A stretch of 64,000 bases of DNA, from the NCBI GenBank assembly GCA_023459495.1, contig JAEWTL010000059.1, positions 62,001 through 126,000 on the forward strand. The letters are read 5' to 3'. Below the pieces are notes generated by a model. The model did no database searches, was not told the origin of the DNA, and worked only from the letters and a program-made list of their open reading frames with translations. The translations under genes and the position numbers were made by a program. Below, piece after piece: positions 1-8,372 of the stretch (its first letter is position 1; each line of letters opens with the position of its first letter). This DNA is from Bacillota bacterium (GTDB lineage Bacteria; Bacillota; Clostridia; Christensenellales; SZUA-584).

Positions 1-165
1 GGCGATGATGTCGCCGTAATTCTCCGCCTCGGCATCGGTCAGAGGGGGCCGCATCGCTGCACCGGTCATTTCGGTGGCGGAAGCGATATCGAGCGTGGAA
101 TAATCGTTGATATCAAAATCGTCTGTGTTGCTTGTCTGGCTGCTGCTCTTACATTTCTTGTCCAT
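1..165 (-). CDS. Small hypothetical protein, N-terminal part (cut by window edge)
   Basis: An open frame on the minus strand starts at an ATG whose first base is 165 and runs off the left edge, giving 55 residues that begin MDKKCKSSSQ. AAAGG lies about 10 bases upstream, which favours this ATG over an in-frame one three codons earlier. The readable part is polar and acidic, has no membrane segment, and contains the stretch SATEMTGAAMRPPLTDAEAE. This recalls short clostridial proteins of unknown role that carry a T-x-M/C-T-G motif before a proline-rich acidic tail, but that comparison is from memory. No function can be given. Confidence 0.5.
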   Translation of the reverse strand, partial: MDKKCKSSSQTSNTDDFDINDYSTLDIASATEMTGAAMRPPLTDAEAENYGDIIA

Positions 166-280
166 ATGCTTCATACCTTTCGCGTGATACAGGTAGTATT
201 CGACGGTTTGGGGAAAATATTCACATTAAAACCACCTTTCTGAAGCGCCGGTTACGAAACCTTTGCGAAAATCCGGAACC

Positions 281-286
281 TATAAT
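281..286 (+). promoter_or_regulatory. Possible -10 element for the GH5/GH9 pair
   Basis: A perfect TATAAT lies 46 bases before the GH5 start codon. No good -35 hexamer is found 16 to 18 bases upstream, so this is only a candidate. The rest of the 166-331 stretch holds nothing else I can identify. Confidence 0.35.
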
Positions 287-331
287 ATTATTGAAACAAC
301 GGAATGATTTGGTTTCGCAGGGAGGCTATAT

Positions 332-1237
332 ATGGAATGGAAGGGCGCCGGCTATCACGGAGCGCTGAAGGTTTGCGGCACCGCGCTGACAGGCAGCAAG
401 GGCGAGGCCGTACTGCTGCGGGGGATGAGCAGCCATGGCATGCAGTGGTATCCGCAGTTTGCACGCAGGGAAAGCATCGCCGCGACAAAGGCGGCAGGTG
501 CGAATGTATTCCGCATCGCGATGTATACCGATGAGGGCGGATATCTGACCAGCCCTGATGTGGCGGAAGACGTCATCCGGGCGGTGGACGATACGCTTGC
601 GCTGGATATGTATGCGATCATCGACTGGCATATCATGTTCGACAATGACCCGCTGAAGAACGCGGACAGGGCCGCGGAGTTTTTCAGCAAAATGAGTGTG
701 CGGTACGGCAATGAGCCGGGAGTGATCTACGAGATCTGCAACGAGCCCAACGGTGGGGAAGTGACCTGGGCAGGCAACGTCAAACCGTATGCGCAGCGAA
801 TTATCCCCGTCATCCGGAGCAACGCCCCGGATGCGCTCGTCCTGGTAGGATCGCCCACATGGAGCCAGGACGTAGACATCGCGGCTGCGGCCCCGCTGGA
901 GTTTGATAATATAATGTACACGCTGCACTTTTATGCGGGCACGCATGGAGAGGCGCTGCGGGAAAAGTGCCGGAAAGCGCTGGCCGCGGGAGCGCCCGTA
1001 TTCGCAAGCGAATGGGGAACGAGCCGGGCGGACGGCAGCGGCGGTGTGTTCATCCCGGAGAGCAGGGAATGGCTTGCGTTCCTTGAATCGCTGGGAATCA
1101 GTTGGTGCAACTGGAGCCTAGGCGACAGGGACGAGACGAGTGCGGCCTTGAAGCCCGGTGCACCGCAGAACTGGACCGAAGAGAACCTGACTGAAAGCGG
1201 GCGGTTCGTTTACGAATATCTCAAAGGCATAAGGTAA
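332..1237 (+). CDS. Glycoside hydrolase family 5 (endoglucanase-like)
   Basis: A 301-residue protein forming a single GH5-type (beta/alpha)8 catalytic domain, expected to cut beta-1,4-glucan or a related beta-linked polysaccharide with retention. Visible landmarks are LRGMSSHGMQWYP (about 29-41), NVFRIAMY (58-65), DWHIMFD (98-104), the acid/base Glu138 in EICNEPNG, the aromatic HFY at 199-201, and the nucleophile Glu227 in FASEWGTS. GGGAGG sits six bases before the ATG. No signal peptide is visible at the N-terminus, so the enzyme probably acts inside the cell on imported oligosaccharides, unlike the lipoprotein GH9 encoded 46 bases downstream. The two genes look like one transcription unit. 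The exact substrate (cellulose, xyloglucan, mannan) cannot be told from sequence alone. Confidence 0.88.
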   Translation: MEWKGAGYHGALKVCGTALTGSKGEAVLLRGMSSHGMQWYPQFARRESIAATKAAGANVFRIAMYTDEGGYLTSPDVAEDVIRAVDDTLALDMYAIIDWHIMFDNDPLKNADRAAEFFSKMSVRYGNEPGVIYEICNEPNGGEVTWAGNVKPYAQRIIPVIRSNAPDALVLVGSPTWSQDVDIAAAAPLEFDNIMYTLHFYAGTHGEALREKCRKALAAGAPVFASEWGTSRADGSGGVFIPESREWLAFLESLGISWCNWSLGDRDETSAALKPGAPQNWTEENLTESGRFVYEYLKGIR

Positions 1238-1283
1238 TTGCGCCGTACCGGATTACGGCGAAGAGTTTGCGGAGGTAATATCG

Positions 1284-3530
1284 ATGATCAGGAAAATCAT
1301 TGTGGCCGCTTTATCTGCGGTACTGCTGCTCGCCGGGTGCGCGGGACCTGCGAAAACAAGCCTGACGCCCGCAGTATCTGTTCAGTCTGTGGACGTGGAA
1401 GCGCCCACGCCTTCTCCGACCGAAGCGATGGAAGGTGAAGGAGTCAACATGGTGAAAAACGGCGACTTTGGGGCAGGCACCGAAAACTGGTCGTTGTTTC
1501 TCGACAAGGGCGGCTCGGCGACTCTGACCGAAGAAAACGGAGAAGCGGTTGTTGATATCCTCTCATGCGGAGTCGAGGATTATTCGGTGCAGCTCTATTA
1601 CGATGGCTTCAAGCTGGAGACGGGTGGGGTATACCGTTTCGCGTTCGACGCGCGGTCGGATATGGAACGCCAGATCAGCGTGCGGCTGCAGCTTAACGGT
1701 GGAGACTATACGGGCTACGCCGAAGGGGCCTTTGACGCCGGAACGGAGATGCAGCGGTATGAGATTGAGTTTACGATGACGCAGGGCTCTGACCGCGCTC
1801 CCCGGCTTTGCTTTAATCTGGGCACGCCTAAAGGTCAGGATACGCTGCCGCAGAATGTCGTCTATATCGACAATGTGGAGGTGACGCTGGTGGATGGATC
1901 GAACATACTCGCGCCGGAACCGGAGCCGGTACACCCCGATATCAACATACGCCAGATCGGCTATGAGCCGGGCGAAACCAAGATTGCGGTGCTGCGGGGT
2001 GACAAGATCGGAACCGCGTTCGAGGTTGTGGATGAGAACGGTGCAGTCGTACTCGAAGGGGACCTGAAAGGGCCTGTCGCCAGCGAGGCCTCCGGCGAGA
2101 CGAATTATATTGCTGATTTTAGCTCGCTTAAAACGGTGGGTACGTATACGGTAAGGAGCGGAAGCGCGGAATCGTACCCGTTCGATATTAGGGCGGGTGT
2201 GATGGCAGAAGCGTTCAAGTCGGTATTCCGCATGCTGTACCTGCAGCGTTGCGGCACAGCGCTTCCCGCAGGCCTTGCAGGCGCTTTTGCACACGAAGAA
2301 TGCCACATGGGCAAAGCCATCCTGTACGGCACAGATAAGACAAAGGACGTTTCGGGTGGCTGGCATGATGCGGGCGACTATGGCCGTTATGTGGTGAGTG
2401 GAGCCAAAGCGGTGGCCGACCTGCTGTTTGCCTACCGGGACTATCCTGCGGTGCTGCAGGGTGACGATTACGACATCCCGGAGAGCGGCAACGGTGTACC
2501 CGATATCCTTGACGAGGCGCGCTGGGAGTTGGAGTGGATGCTCAAGATGCAGGACGAGAGCGGCGGTGTATACCATAAGGTGACCGGGCTTGCGTTTCCG
2601 GGGGAGATTATGCCCGAGGACGAAACGGAGCAGCTCTACATCATGCCCATATCCAATGCGGCCACTGGGGATTTCGCGGCAGTCATGGCGATGAGTTTCA
2701 GCATCTATCAGGAGATCGATGCAAAGTTTGCGAAGAAGTGTCTTGCGGCGGCGGAGAAAGCATGGGGCTATCTGCAGGTGCATCCGGAAGGCCGGTTTAC
2801 CAACCCGGAGGACGTGCTGACCGGGGAATACTACGATGGCAGCGATACGGACGAACGCTATTGGGCAGCGGCTGCGCTTTACAGTGCCACAGGAGCTGAG
2901 CAATACCTTGATGAGTTTGAGCGGATTGCGGGGCTCTACGTGTACGTGCTGGAGGGTTACGGCTGGAAGGAAGTCGGGGGATACGGCAACCGGATATACC
3001 TCTCCTTGGACCCGGCAGTAACTGATTCCGCCTGTGTGCAGAAGATCAGAGAAGCTATGCAGAAGAAGGCAGATACCTATCTGAGCAACTCGAACACAGA
3101 CGGCTACAGCGTATCGCTTGGGACGGGATACGCATGGGGCAGCAACATGACCGTATGCGACAACGCAAGCTATTTGGGTTTAGCGGCAACGCTTTTCGGA
3201 AACGCGGGTTACAGCACGGCGGCGGACCGCCATCTGGATTATATCTTTGGCGCGAATCCCATGTCCACATGCTACGTGACGGGCATGGGAACCGTATCGC
3301 CCGTGAATACGCATCACCGCCCCTCGATGGCTGCGGGTGTTACCATGCCCGGCATGCTCGTGGGCGGGCCGAACAAGAACCTTGAGGACCCGTACGCAAA
3401 AGCAGTGCTGGCAGGTCAGCCCCCCGCCAAATGCTATGCGGACAACACGCAAAGCTATTCGACGAACGAGGTAACGGTATACTGGAACTCCGCGCTCGTT
3501 TATCTGATGGCACAGGTGCTGAACGGATAA
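1284..3530 (+). CDS. Lipoprotein glycoside hydrolase family 9 with N-terminal CBM-like domain
   Basis: A 748-residue surface lipoprotein, probably an endo- or exo-acting beta-1,4-glucanase of family GH9 (inverting). Residues 1-19 form a lipoprotein signal with lipobox LLAGC (Cys19). A threonine/proline linker is followed by a CBM4/9-like beta-sandwich (about 55-205), an Ig-like CelD_N domain (about 218-303) and the alpha/alpha6 catalytic domain (about 307-748). Catalytic marks are HDAGD at 361-365 (Asp362 and Asp365), HHRPS at 677-681, and the general acid Glu729 in TNEVTVYWNS. GGAGG lies eight bases before the ATG. Anchoring at the membrane, together with the cytoplasmic-looking GH5 upstream, suggests local trimming of glucan oligomers followed by uptake and further digestion. 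Confidence 0.9.
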   Translation: MIRKIIVAALSAVLLLAGCAGPAKTSLTPAVSVQSVDVEAPTPSPTEAMEGEGVNMVKNGDFGAGTENWSLFLDKGGSATLTEENGEAVVDILSCGVEDYSVQLYYDGFKLETGGVYRFAFDARSDMERQISVRLQLNGGDYTGYAEGAFDAGTEMQRYEIEFTMTQGSDRAPRLCFNLGTPKGQDTLPQNVVYIDNVEVTLVDGSNILAPEPEPVHPDINIRQIGYEPGETKIAVLRGDKIGTAFEVVDENGAVVLEGDLKGPVASEASGETNYIADFSSLKTVGTYTVRSGSAESYPFDIRAGVMAEAFKSVFRMLYLQRCGTALPAGLAGAFAHEECHMGKAILYGTDKTKDVSGGWHDAGDYGRYVVSGAKAVADLLFAYRDYPAVLQGDDYDIPESGNGVPDILDEARWELEWMLKMQDESGGVYHKVTGLAFPGEIMPEDETEQLYIMPISNAATGDFAAVMAMSFSIYQEIDAKFAKKCLAAAEKAWGYLQVHPEGRFTNPEDVLTGEYYDGSDTDERYWAAAALYSATGAEQYLDEFERIAGLYVYVLEGYGWKEVGGYGNRIYLSLDPAVTDSACVQKIREAMQKKADTYLSNSNTDGYSVSLGTGYAWGSNMTVCDNASYLGLAATLFGNAGYSTAADRHLDYIFGANPMSTCYVTGMGTVSPVNTHHRPSMAAGVTMPGMLVGGPNKNLEDPYAKAVLAGQPPAKCYADNTQSYSTNEVTVYWNSALVYLMAQVLNG

Positions 3531-3610
3531 GACGCGGGAGGAAAAGGTCGGTTACTTCGTCTAAAAAGGCAGATAAATAGCGTCGCGGGTTTTTGAGGGC
3601 AATAGTCAGT

Positions 3611-3642
3611 AAAAGAGTTTCCTTTTTGGGGGCTCTTTTTTT
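3611..3642 (+). terminator. Weak rho-independent terminator after GH9
   Basis: AAAAGAG at 3611-3617 can pair with CTCTTTT at 3633-3639, followed by more T residues. The stem is short and AT-rich and the loop is long. It lies in the 313-base gap between GH9 and the amidase. Apart from this and the promoter at 3677 I see nothing in the gap. Confidence 0.35.
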
Positions 3643-3676
3643 CCCGTAATATTCGGCTGACAGCGCGCTTTTTACG

Positions 3677-3705
3677 TTGACAAGCCATGGAAAGAATTAT
3701 ATACT
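3677..3705 (+). promoter_or_regulatory. Sigma-A promoter for the amidase
   Basis: TTGACA at 3677-3682 and TATACT at 3700-3705 are separated by 17 bases, close to consensus. The predicted start is near 3712, leaving an untranslated leader of about 130 bases before the amidase ATG. I could not recognise a riboswitch in that leader. Confidence 0.75.
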
Positions 3706-3843
3706 ACATATAAATTACGATTATTACGAAAATATTAATAGAAAATAGGGAAAAATGTCGGCAAACCCATCCCTGCATACAAATTTATACTGCGGATGTT
3801 GGTTTATAGGTGATGGCGGGAATTATTTTTTTGGGGGGCAAAC

Positions 3844-4683
3844 ATGAACAGGCAGGACGACAGAGGACCAAACCGCCGCCGGTATCGGCTGAACTCGAAG
3901 AAACTATTGAATACGCTGCTATCTTTGATTGCCATCGGCATCATCATCGCCGTGGTAATTTTTGCGCTGACCAAAACCGGGGTCATTGCGGCGGGCGCAC
4001 AGGCTTCGGACCCGCCACCGACTACGGCAACAGTGCAAGGCGCTGTCTCCGGGCCGACCTCCGGGCCAACCGCTGACGGAACTGTGGTACCCGTCAAAAC
4101 TACTGCTACAAAATCACCGGAAGATATGCTGATTGTTATCGATCCGGGGCATGGTGGTTTCGATACCGGAGCGATCGGCGTATCCGGGGTGCACGAGGCT
4201 GACATCAACCTTGAGGTTGCAAAGTGCTTGAAGGCAGAGTTTGAGGCCCTTGGCATGCAGGTACTTATGACACGCGAGGAGGATACCGGACTCGGTACGA
4301 CGCAAACTGAAAGCCTCCATGAACGGGGCAGGATCATACAGGAGCAGAACCCGGACATCTTTATCAGCATTCACATGGACAGCTACCCGGATGACCCCAG
4401 CGTAGAAGGTGCCCACGTGTTGTTCCAGCCTGGTTCGGCGGAAGGTGAGGAGCTGGCCTGGGCGATACAGGACAGTCTGAATGGAGAATTCAGCGAAGAC
4501 CGGTCGGCGCATGAACAGGATCTGTATGTGCTGCGCTGCGGTGATTCTTCCGGCGTGCTGGTCGAATGCGGATTCTTAAGCAATGCGAACGAGGAAAAGA
4601 GGCTGCAGGATGCCGATTATCAGCAGCGAATCGCAAAGGCCATCTGCGAGGGTGTGCTGGCATATATTTCTCAAGAATCATAA
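3844..4683 (+). CDS. N-acetylmuramoyl-L-alanine amidase (Amidase_3 family), membrane-anchored
   Basis: A 279-residue zinc amidase that cleaves the bond between N-acetylmuramic acid and L-alanine in peptidoglycan. The N-terminus has a basic cytoplasmic stretch, one membrane helix (about 22-43) and a Thr/Pro/Ser-rich linker. The Amidase_3 domain follows from about residue 95. Zinc ligands are His103 (DPGHGG), Glu118 (HEADIN) and His177 (SIHMDS), and the catalytic Glu241 lies in VECGFLSN. Length and layout resemble the CwlD/AmiC group, so a role in cell separation, cortex maturation or wall turnover is likely. A GGGGGG stretch precedes the ATG by five bases. It is transcribed alone from the promoter at 3677. 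Confidence 0.87.
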   Translation: MNRQDDRGPNRRRYRLNSKKLLNTLLSLIAIGIIIAVVIFALTKTGVIAAGAQASDPPPTTATVQGAVSGPTSGPTADGTVVPVKTTATKSPEDMLIVIDPGHGGFDTGAIGVSGVHEADINLEVAKCLKAEFEALGMQVLMTREEDTGLGTTQTESLHERGRIIQEQNPDIFISIHMDSYPDDPSVEGAHVLFQPGSAEGEELAWAIQDSLNGEFSEDRSAHEQDLYVLRCGDSSGVLVECGFLSNANEEKRLQDADYQQRIAKAICEGVLAYISQES

Positions 4684-4717
4684 CCCTGTTTATGGTTTCA
4701 AATCTGCCTGCGTCGTC

Positions 4718-4746
4718 TTGACGCAAAATAGCCGTTGTGCTATAGT
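4718..4746 (+). promoter_or_regulatory. Promoter of tRNA-Leu
   Basis: TTGACG at 4718-4723 and TATAGT at 4741-4746 have a 17-base spacer. The predicted transcription start lies about ten bases before the mature tRNA 5' end. Confidence 0.75.
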
Positions 4747-4763
4747 AGCGGAGTTGAAACTAT

Positions 4764-4850
4764 GCCGAAGTGATGGAATTGGCAGACGTGCCGGACTCAA
4801 AATCCGGTGGTAGCGATACCGTGTGGGTTCGAGTCCCACCTTCGGCACCA
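4764..4850 (+). tRNA. tRNA-Leu (anticodon CAA)
   Basis: An 87-base class II tRNA. The acceptor arms GCCGAAG (4764-4770) and CTTCGGC (4840-4846) pair fully, followed by discriminator A and an encoded CCA. The anticodon stem CCGGA/TCCGG encloses the loop CTCAAAA, giving anticodon CAA, which reads the leucine codon UUG. A long variable arm, as expected for Leu, precedes the T arm, whose loop begins TTCGA. Promoter at 4718 and terminator at 4946 flank it, so it is a single-gene unit. Confidence 0.96.
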
Positions 4851-4945
4851 TTGACACCAGGGTTTAGACAACAGGGATAAGGCATCAGGACAGACACCTA
4901 AGGAAAGACATCGGTAACGACAACAGGGAACAAGGTTTTGGAAGA

Positions 4946-4971
4946 GCCGCCGGAGCGATCCGGCGGTTTTT
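4946..4971 (+). terminator. Rho-independent terminator
   Basis: CCGCCGGA (4947-4954) pairs perfectly with TCCGGCGG (4959-4966) around a GCGA tetraloop, then TTTTT. It closes the tRNA-Leu transcript and insulates the UPF0145 gene. Confidence 0.9.
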
Positions 4972-5020
4972 CCTTTTGCGCCGGAATATCGTATATATTT
5001 ACGCAAACTTCATACTTGAA

Positions 5021-5029
5021 TGATATAAT
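5021..5029 (+). promoter_or_regulatory. Extended -10 promoter for the UPF0145 gene
   Basis: The sequence TGATATAAT is a TGn-extended -10 with a perfect TATAAT. No strong -35 is seen, which is common for extended -10 promoters. It lies about 30 bases before the start codon. Confidence 0.6.
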
Positions 5030-5059
5030 CATATCATTAATCCGAAAGAGGTATGGTTT

Positions 5060-5380
5060 ATGATAATTACGACAACGCCTTCGGTCGAGGGCAAGACCAT
5101 TCGGGAGTATAAAGGTATTGTGGTCGGGGAAGTGATCAGCGGCGTGGACTTTGTCAAGGATATCGCCGCAAGCTTCACGAATTTCTTCGGCGGCCGCTCT
5201 CAGAGCTATGAAGGCGAACTGATTCAGGCGCGGGAAAGCGCAATTGCCGAAATGGAGCAAAGGGCCTATGCCATGGGCGCCAACGCCATAGTTGGCGTCG
5301 ATCTTGACTACGAGGTTCTCGGACAGGGCAACAACATGCTGATGGTCACGGTATCCGGGACCGCCGTAGTGGTCGACTGA
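5060..5380 (+). CDS. UPF0145 / YbjQ family protein
   Basis: A 106-residue protein of the YbjQ (DUF74, UPF0145) family, which is described as a heavy-metal-binding-domain-like fold forming pentameric rings. Its biochemical role is not established. Matching features are ITTTPSVEGKTIREYKGIVVGEVISG at the start (written here only as family landmark TPSVEGK...YKGIVVGE), the central polar helix with many Glu residues, and the MGANAIVGVDLDYE block at about 74-87. AAAGAGG precedes the ATG by eight bases. The glycerate kinase gene starts 13 bases downstream, so the two are probably co-transcribed, but no functional link between them is evident. Confidence 0.85.
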   Translation: MIITTTPSVEGKTIREYKGIVVGEVISGVDFVKDIAASFTNFFGGRSQSYEGELIQARESAIAEMEQRAYAMGANAIVGVDLDYEVLGQGNNMLMVTVSGTAVVVD

Positions 5381-5393
5381 CACAGAGTACGGC

Positions 5394-6533
5394 ATGATGA
5401 AGATCGTGATCGCGCCCAACGCGTTCAAGGATTCGCTGACGTCGCTTGGGGTCATCGCCTGCGTAAAGGAAGCTGCATTAAAGATTTTTCCCGATGCGAA
5501 TATTGCCGAGGTACCCATTGCGGACGGGGGAGACGGCACTGTAGAAGCGATGGTGCACGCCACAAATGGCCGCGTCATTCAAACGCAGGCCGCCGATCCG
5601 CTGGGGAGACTCATCCCCTGTGTCTATGGCGAAGCGGGAGGCGCGGCAGTGATCGGCATGTCGGAGGTCAGCGGGCTTGCGAGGCTTGCAGAAAAGGAGC
5701 GCAGCGCGCAGCGCGCTTCGTCCTATGGCACGGGTGAACTTATCCGGCAGGCCATGGATGCAGGCTTCCGTGACATCCTGCTCGGCATCGGCGGCAGTGC
5801 CACGAGCGACGCGGGCACGGGAGCGCTGCAGGCGCTGGGGATCCGGTTCCTGCGCAGCGACGGCAGCGAGATCAGCCGCATGTGCGGTAAAGAGTTAGCG
5901 AGCGTTGCCGCAGTGGATGATTCTGGCCTCGATCCGCGACTAAAAAACACTGCGATTACCATCATGTGCGACGTGACCAATCCCATGACCGGGGCGCAGG
6001 GCGCAACGTATGTGTATGGCCCGCAGAAGGGCGCAGACAAGGCGCAACTCGACGAGTTGGAACAAGGGATGGTGCATTTCGCTAGTGTTCTCGACGCATA
6101 TGCGGGCCGGAAGGTATCCGAGATGCCCGGCGCGGGCGCGGCAGGCGGCATCGGAGCAGCGCTCACCGCATTTGCGGGCGCGCAGATGCAAAGCGGTATT
6201 GATGCTGTGCTGAAACGCGTCAACTTTCCGGGACTGCTGCACGGCGCTGACCTCGTCGTAACGGGAGAGGGCCGTGTGGACTACCAGTCGGCATTTGGTA
6301 AGGTGGTGCACGGCGTCACGCGTTGCGCAAATGCTGCGGGCGTACCGGTGATTGCTCTCGCGGGCAGCATCGGCGAAGGCGTTCAGGCCGTATTCGATCT
6401 TGGCGTACGCGCCATCGTGCCGCTGCCGGACGGTCCGATGACACTGGCTGCGTGTATTGCGGACGCTAAACGATTAGTGACACTAGCTGCTGAGCGCGCG
6501 TTTGCGCTGATCGCTCTGGGCCGCGAACTGTAG
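5394..6533 (+). CDS. Glycerate kinase (GarK/GlxK type)
   Basis: A 379-residue protein of glycerate kinase type 1, which phosphorylates D-glycerate with ATP, usually to 2-phosphoglycerate in the GarK/GlxK family. Length matches the family. Landmarks are IAPNAFKDSLTS near the N-terminus, ADGGDGTVEA at about 44-53, GIGGSATSDAGTGALQALG in the middle, and VTGEGRVDYQSAFGK in the C-terminal half. Two consecutive ATGs (5394 and 5397) are possible starts; neither has a strong Shine-Dalgarno, so translation may rely on coupling with the gene upstream. It ends two bases from the stop of the opposing export permease gene, with no terminator visible between them. Confidence 0.9.
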   Translation: MMKIVIAPNAFKDSLTSLGVIACVKEAALKIFPDANIAEVPIADGGDGTVEAMVHATNGRVIQTQAADPLGRLIPCVYGEAGGAAVIGMSEVSGLARLAEKERSAQRASSYGTGELIRQAMDAGFRDILLGIGGSATSDAGTGALQALGIRFLRSDGSEISRMCGKELASVAAVDDSGLDPRLKNTAITIMCDVTNPMTGAQGATYVYGPQKGADKAQLDELEQGMVHFASVLDAYAGRKVSEMPGAGAAGGIGAALTAFAGAQMQSGIDAVLKRVNFPGLLHGADLVVTGEGRVDYQSAFGKVVHGVTRCANAAGVPVIALAGSIGEGVQAVFDLGVRAIVPLPDGPMTLAACIADAKRLVTLAAERAFALIALGREL

Positions 6534-6534
6534 C

Positions 6535-7704
6535 CTATTCCTGACGCAGCGCTTCAACCGGATCGAGCTTGGAAGCTTTGAATGCCGGGATGATGCCAAA
6601 GATGATGCCGATCGTGGCAGAGAACAGCACGCTCAACGCCGCGGCAGACATGGACACCCTGGATTCGATGCCGAGGATGCTGCCGGAAAGATCGGTTAGA
6701 ACCATGCCAATTCCTACCCCTAAGAGGCCCCCGAGTATTGAATAGAACAGTGCTTCGGTCAAAAACTGACCGAGGATATGGTGCTCGCCCGCGCCGAGTG
6801 CTTTGCGGATGCCGATCTCGCGCGTTCGCTCCTTGACCGTTACGAGCATAATATTCATGATTCCAATGCCGCCCACGAGCAGCGAAATAGCTGCTACGGC
6901 GCTTACCACGACGGTAAAGATGTCGAGGATGTTCTGTGCGTTGGCCAGTTCCTGGGTTAGATTAATGATCTTGATGGAACCGTCGCCGTACTTGCTGAGC
7001 AGCAGCGATACGCTTCTGTCGATCACATCGTCCAGCGTTTCCGTGTTTTGCGCGGTCACCGAGATCTCATCGACGTATTTGGTGGAAAACATGGCTGAAA
7101 ACGTGGTGATCGGGATGTAGCATTTGCCCGAAAAGAATGAGGCATAAATCGATTGATCCTCCTTTTCGACACCCACCACTTTAAAGCTCTGCCCGTTGAT
7201 GCTCACCTTTTTGCCTTCGGCACTTTCATCTCCGAAAAGCTTGTCACGTGCCTCTTCGCTCAACACCACCACTGGACGGGAATATTCAACGTCCTGCGCA
7301 GTCAGGCCTCGTCCCTCCAGATACGCCATCTGCTCGATGTCAAAAAGCGCATCCGTCGTACCCACCACATCGGAAAGCACGAATACGGACCCGCTGGACA
7401 GCTGTGCTTTTTCATATGCGGAAGGGGCCACGTCGTTTACGCCATTCACCTGCTGCAGCATCTCTACGTCCGAATATACAAGCGTATCGCCCGGCCCCTG
7501 CACGTCACTGGGGAAGAGCCAGACGCGGTTGACGCCGAACTTGGCAAGCTCCGCGTTGATCATTTCTTTGCCGCCTTCGCCCACCGAAATGACCGTAATC
7601 ATGGATGCAACCCCAATGATGATTCCAAGCACAGTCAAGACTGTGCGCATCCGGTTCTTTTTTAGTTGATGCGATGCAATCCCGACGTAATCGTTTAGTC
7701 TCAT
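6535..7704 (-). CDS. MacB-type ABC transporter permease
   Basis: A 389-residue membrane protein with the MacB/FtsX-like layout: one N-terminal helix (about 20-40), a large extracytoplasmic MacB_PCD-like domain, and three C-terminal helices including VSAVAAISLLVGGIGIMNIM and the final segment just before AFKASKLDPVEALRQE. The motif RTREIGIRKALGA, which contacts the ATPase, is present. It is the third gene of a HlyD-ATPase-permease operon and its ATG overlaps the ATPase stop by four bases (ATGA). Such tripartite sets export peptides, macrolides or lipoproteins; the cargo is not shown by sequence. Confidence 0.9.
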   Translation of the reverse strand: MRLNDYVGIASHQLKKNRMRTVLTVLGIIIGVASMITVISVGEGGKEMINAELAKFGVNRVWLFPSDVQGPGDTLVYSDVEMLQQVNGVNDVAPSAYEKAQLSSGSVFVLSDVVGTTDALFDIEQMAYLEGRGLTAQDVEYSRPVVVLSEEARDKLFGDESAEGKKVSINGQSFKVVGVEKEDQSIYASFFSGKCYIPITTFSAMFSTKYVDEISVTAQNTETLDDVIDRSVSLLLSKYGDGSIKIINLTQELANAQNILDIFTVVVSAVAAISLLVGGIGIMNIMLVTVKERTREIGIRKALGAGEHHILGQFLTEALFYSILGGLLGVGIGMVLTDLSGSILGIESRVSMSAAALSVLFSATIGIIFGIIPAFKASKLDPVEALRQE

Positions 7705-8372
7705 AGCTCCTCCGTGACGATGATTCCGTCCTTAAGCACGATGAGTTCCTTGGCGTATTCCGCGATGTTGCGCTCATGGGTTATCAGCACAATGGTGGTA
7801 CCCTGCTCATTACATTTTTTCAGCATGCGCATGATCTCTTCTCCAGTGTGGCTGTCAAGGTTTCCTGTCGGTTCGTCGGCGAGCACTACGTTCGGGCGGT
7901 TGACCAATGCCCTCGCGATGGCGACACGCTGACGCTGTCCGCCGGACAGTTCGCTTGGCATATGCGTCGCGCGCGCCGTAAGGCCGGTGATCTCCAGCAG
8001 CTCGCTCGACCTTTCATGCCGCTCCTTGGGCGAGACGCCGGCGTAAACCATGGGCAGCTCGATGTTCTGCCGCGCGTTGAGGGAGGGCAGCAGATAAAAC
8101 GACTGAAAGATAAATCCAATGCGTCGGCTGCGCAGGTATTCCTTGCTCTCGCTCGAAAGCCGCCGAACGTTGGTTCCGGCGAACCAGTACTCGCCCTTGG
8201 TAGGGGAGTCAAGACAGCCAAGGATATTCATCAGGGTTGATTTACCTGAACCTGATGCGCCCATGATGGCCAGAAATCCGCCTTCGTTTACATTGAGCGA
8301 TACATTCCGCACCGCGTGTACACAGGTATTTCCTCTGCCGTAAGTCTTGCAGAGATTCTTGACCTCAATCAT
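7701..8372 (-). CDS. MacB/LolD-type ABC transporter ATPase
   Basis: A 223-residue ATPase of the lipoprotein/macrolide exporter type. It shows Walker A GASGSGKST, Q-loop FQSFYLLP, the signature LSGGQRQRVAIARAL, Walker B VVLADEPTGNLDS and the H-loop LITHE. The chosen start is ATG at 8372, not the upstream TTG, because it gives the family N-terminus MIEVKNLCKTYG and has AGG six bases upstream. The start overlaps the 3' end of the HlyD gene by eight bases, and the stop overlaps the permease ATG, so all three are translationally coupled. Confidence 0.93.
   Translation of the reverse strand: MIEVKNLCKTYGRGNTCVHAVRNVSLNVNEGGFLAIMGASGSGKSTLMNILGCLDSPTKGEYWFAGTNVRRLSSESKEYLRSRRIGFIFQSFYLLPSLNARQNIELPMVYAGVSPKERHERSSELLEITGLTARATHMPSELSGGQRQRVAIARALVNRPNVVLADEPTGNLDSHTGEEIMRMLKKCNEQGTTIVLITHERNIAEYAKELIVLKDGIIVTEEL

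Noticed and set aside
3706..3843. Riboswitch in the amidase leader
   Set aside because: The leader is AT-rich and I could not find a conserved aptamer core or an expression-platform terminator.
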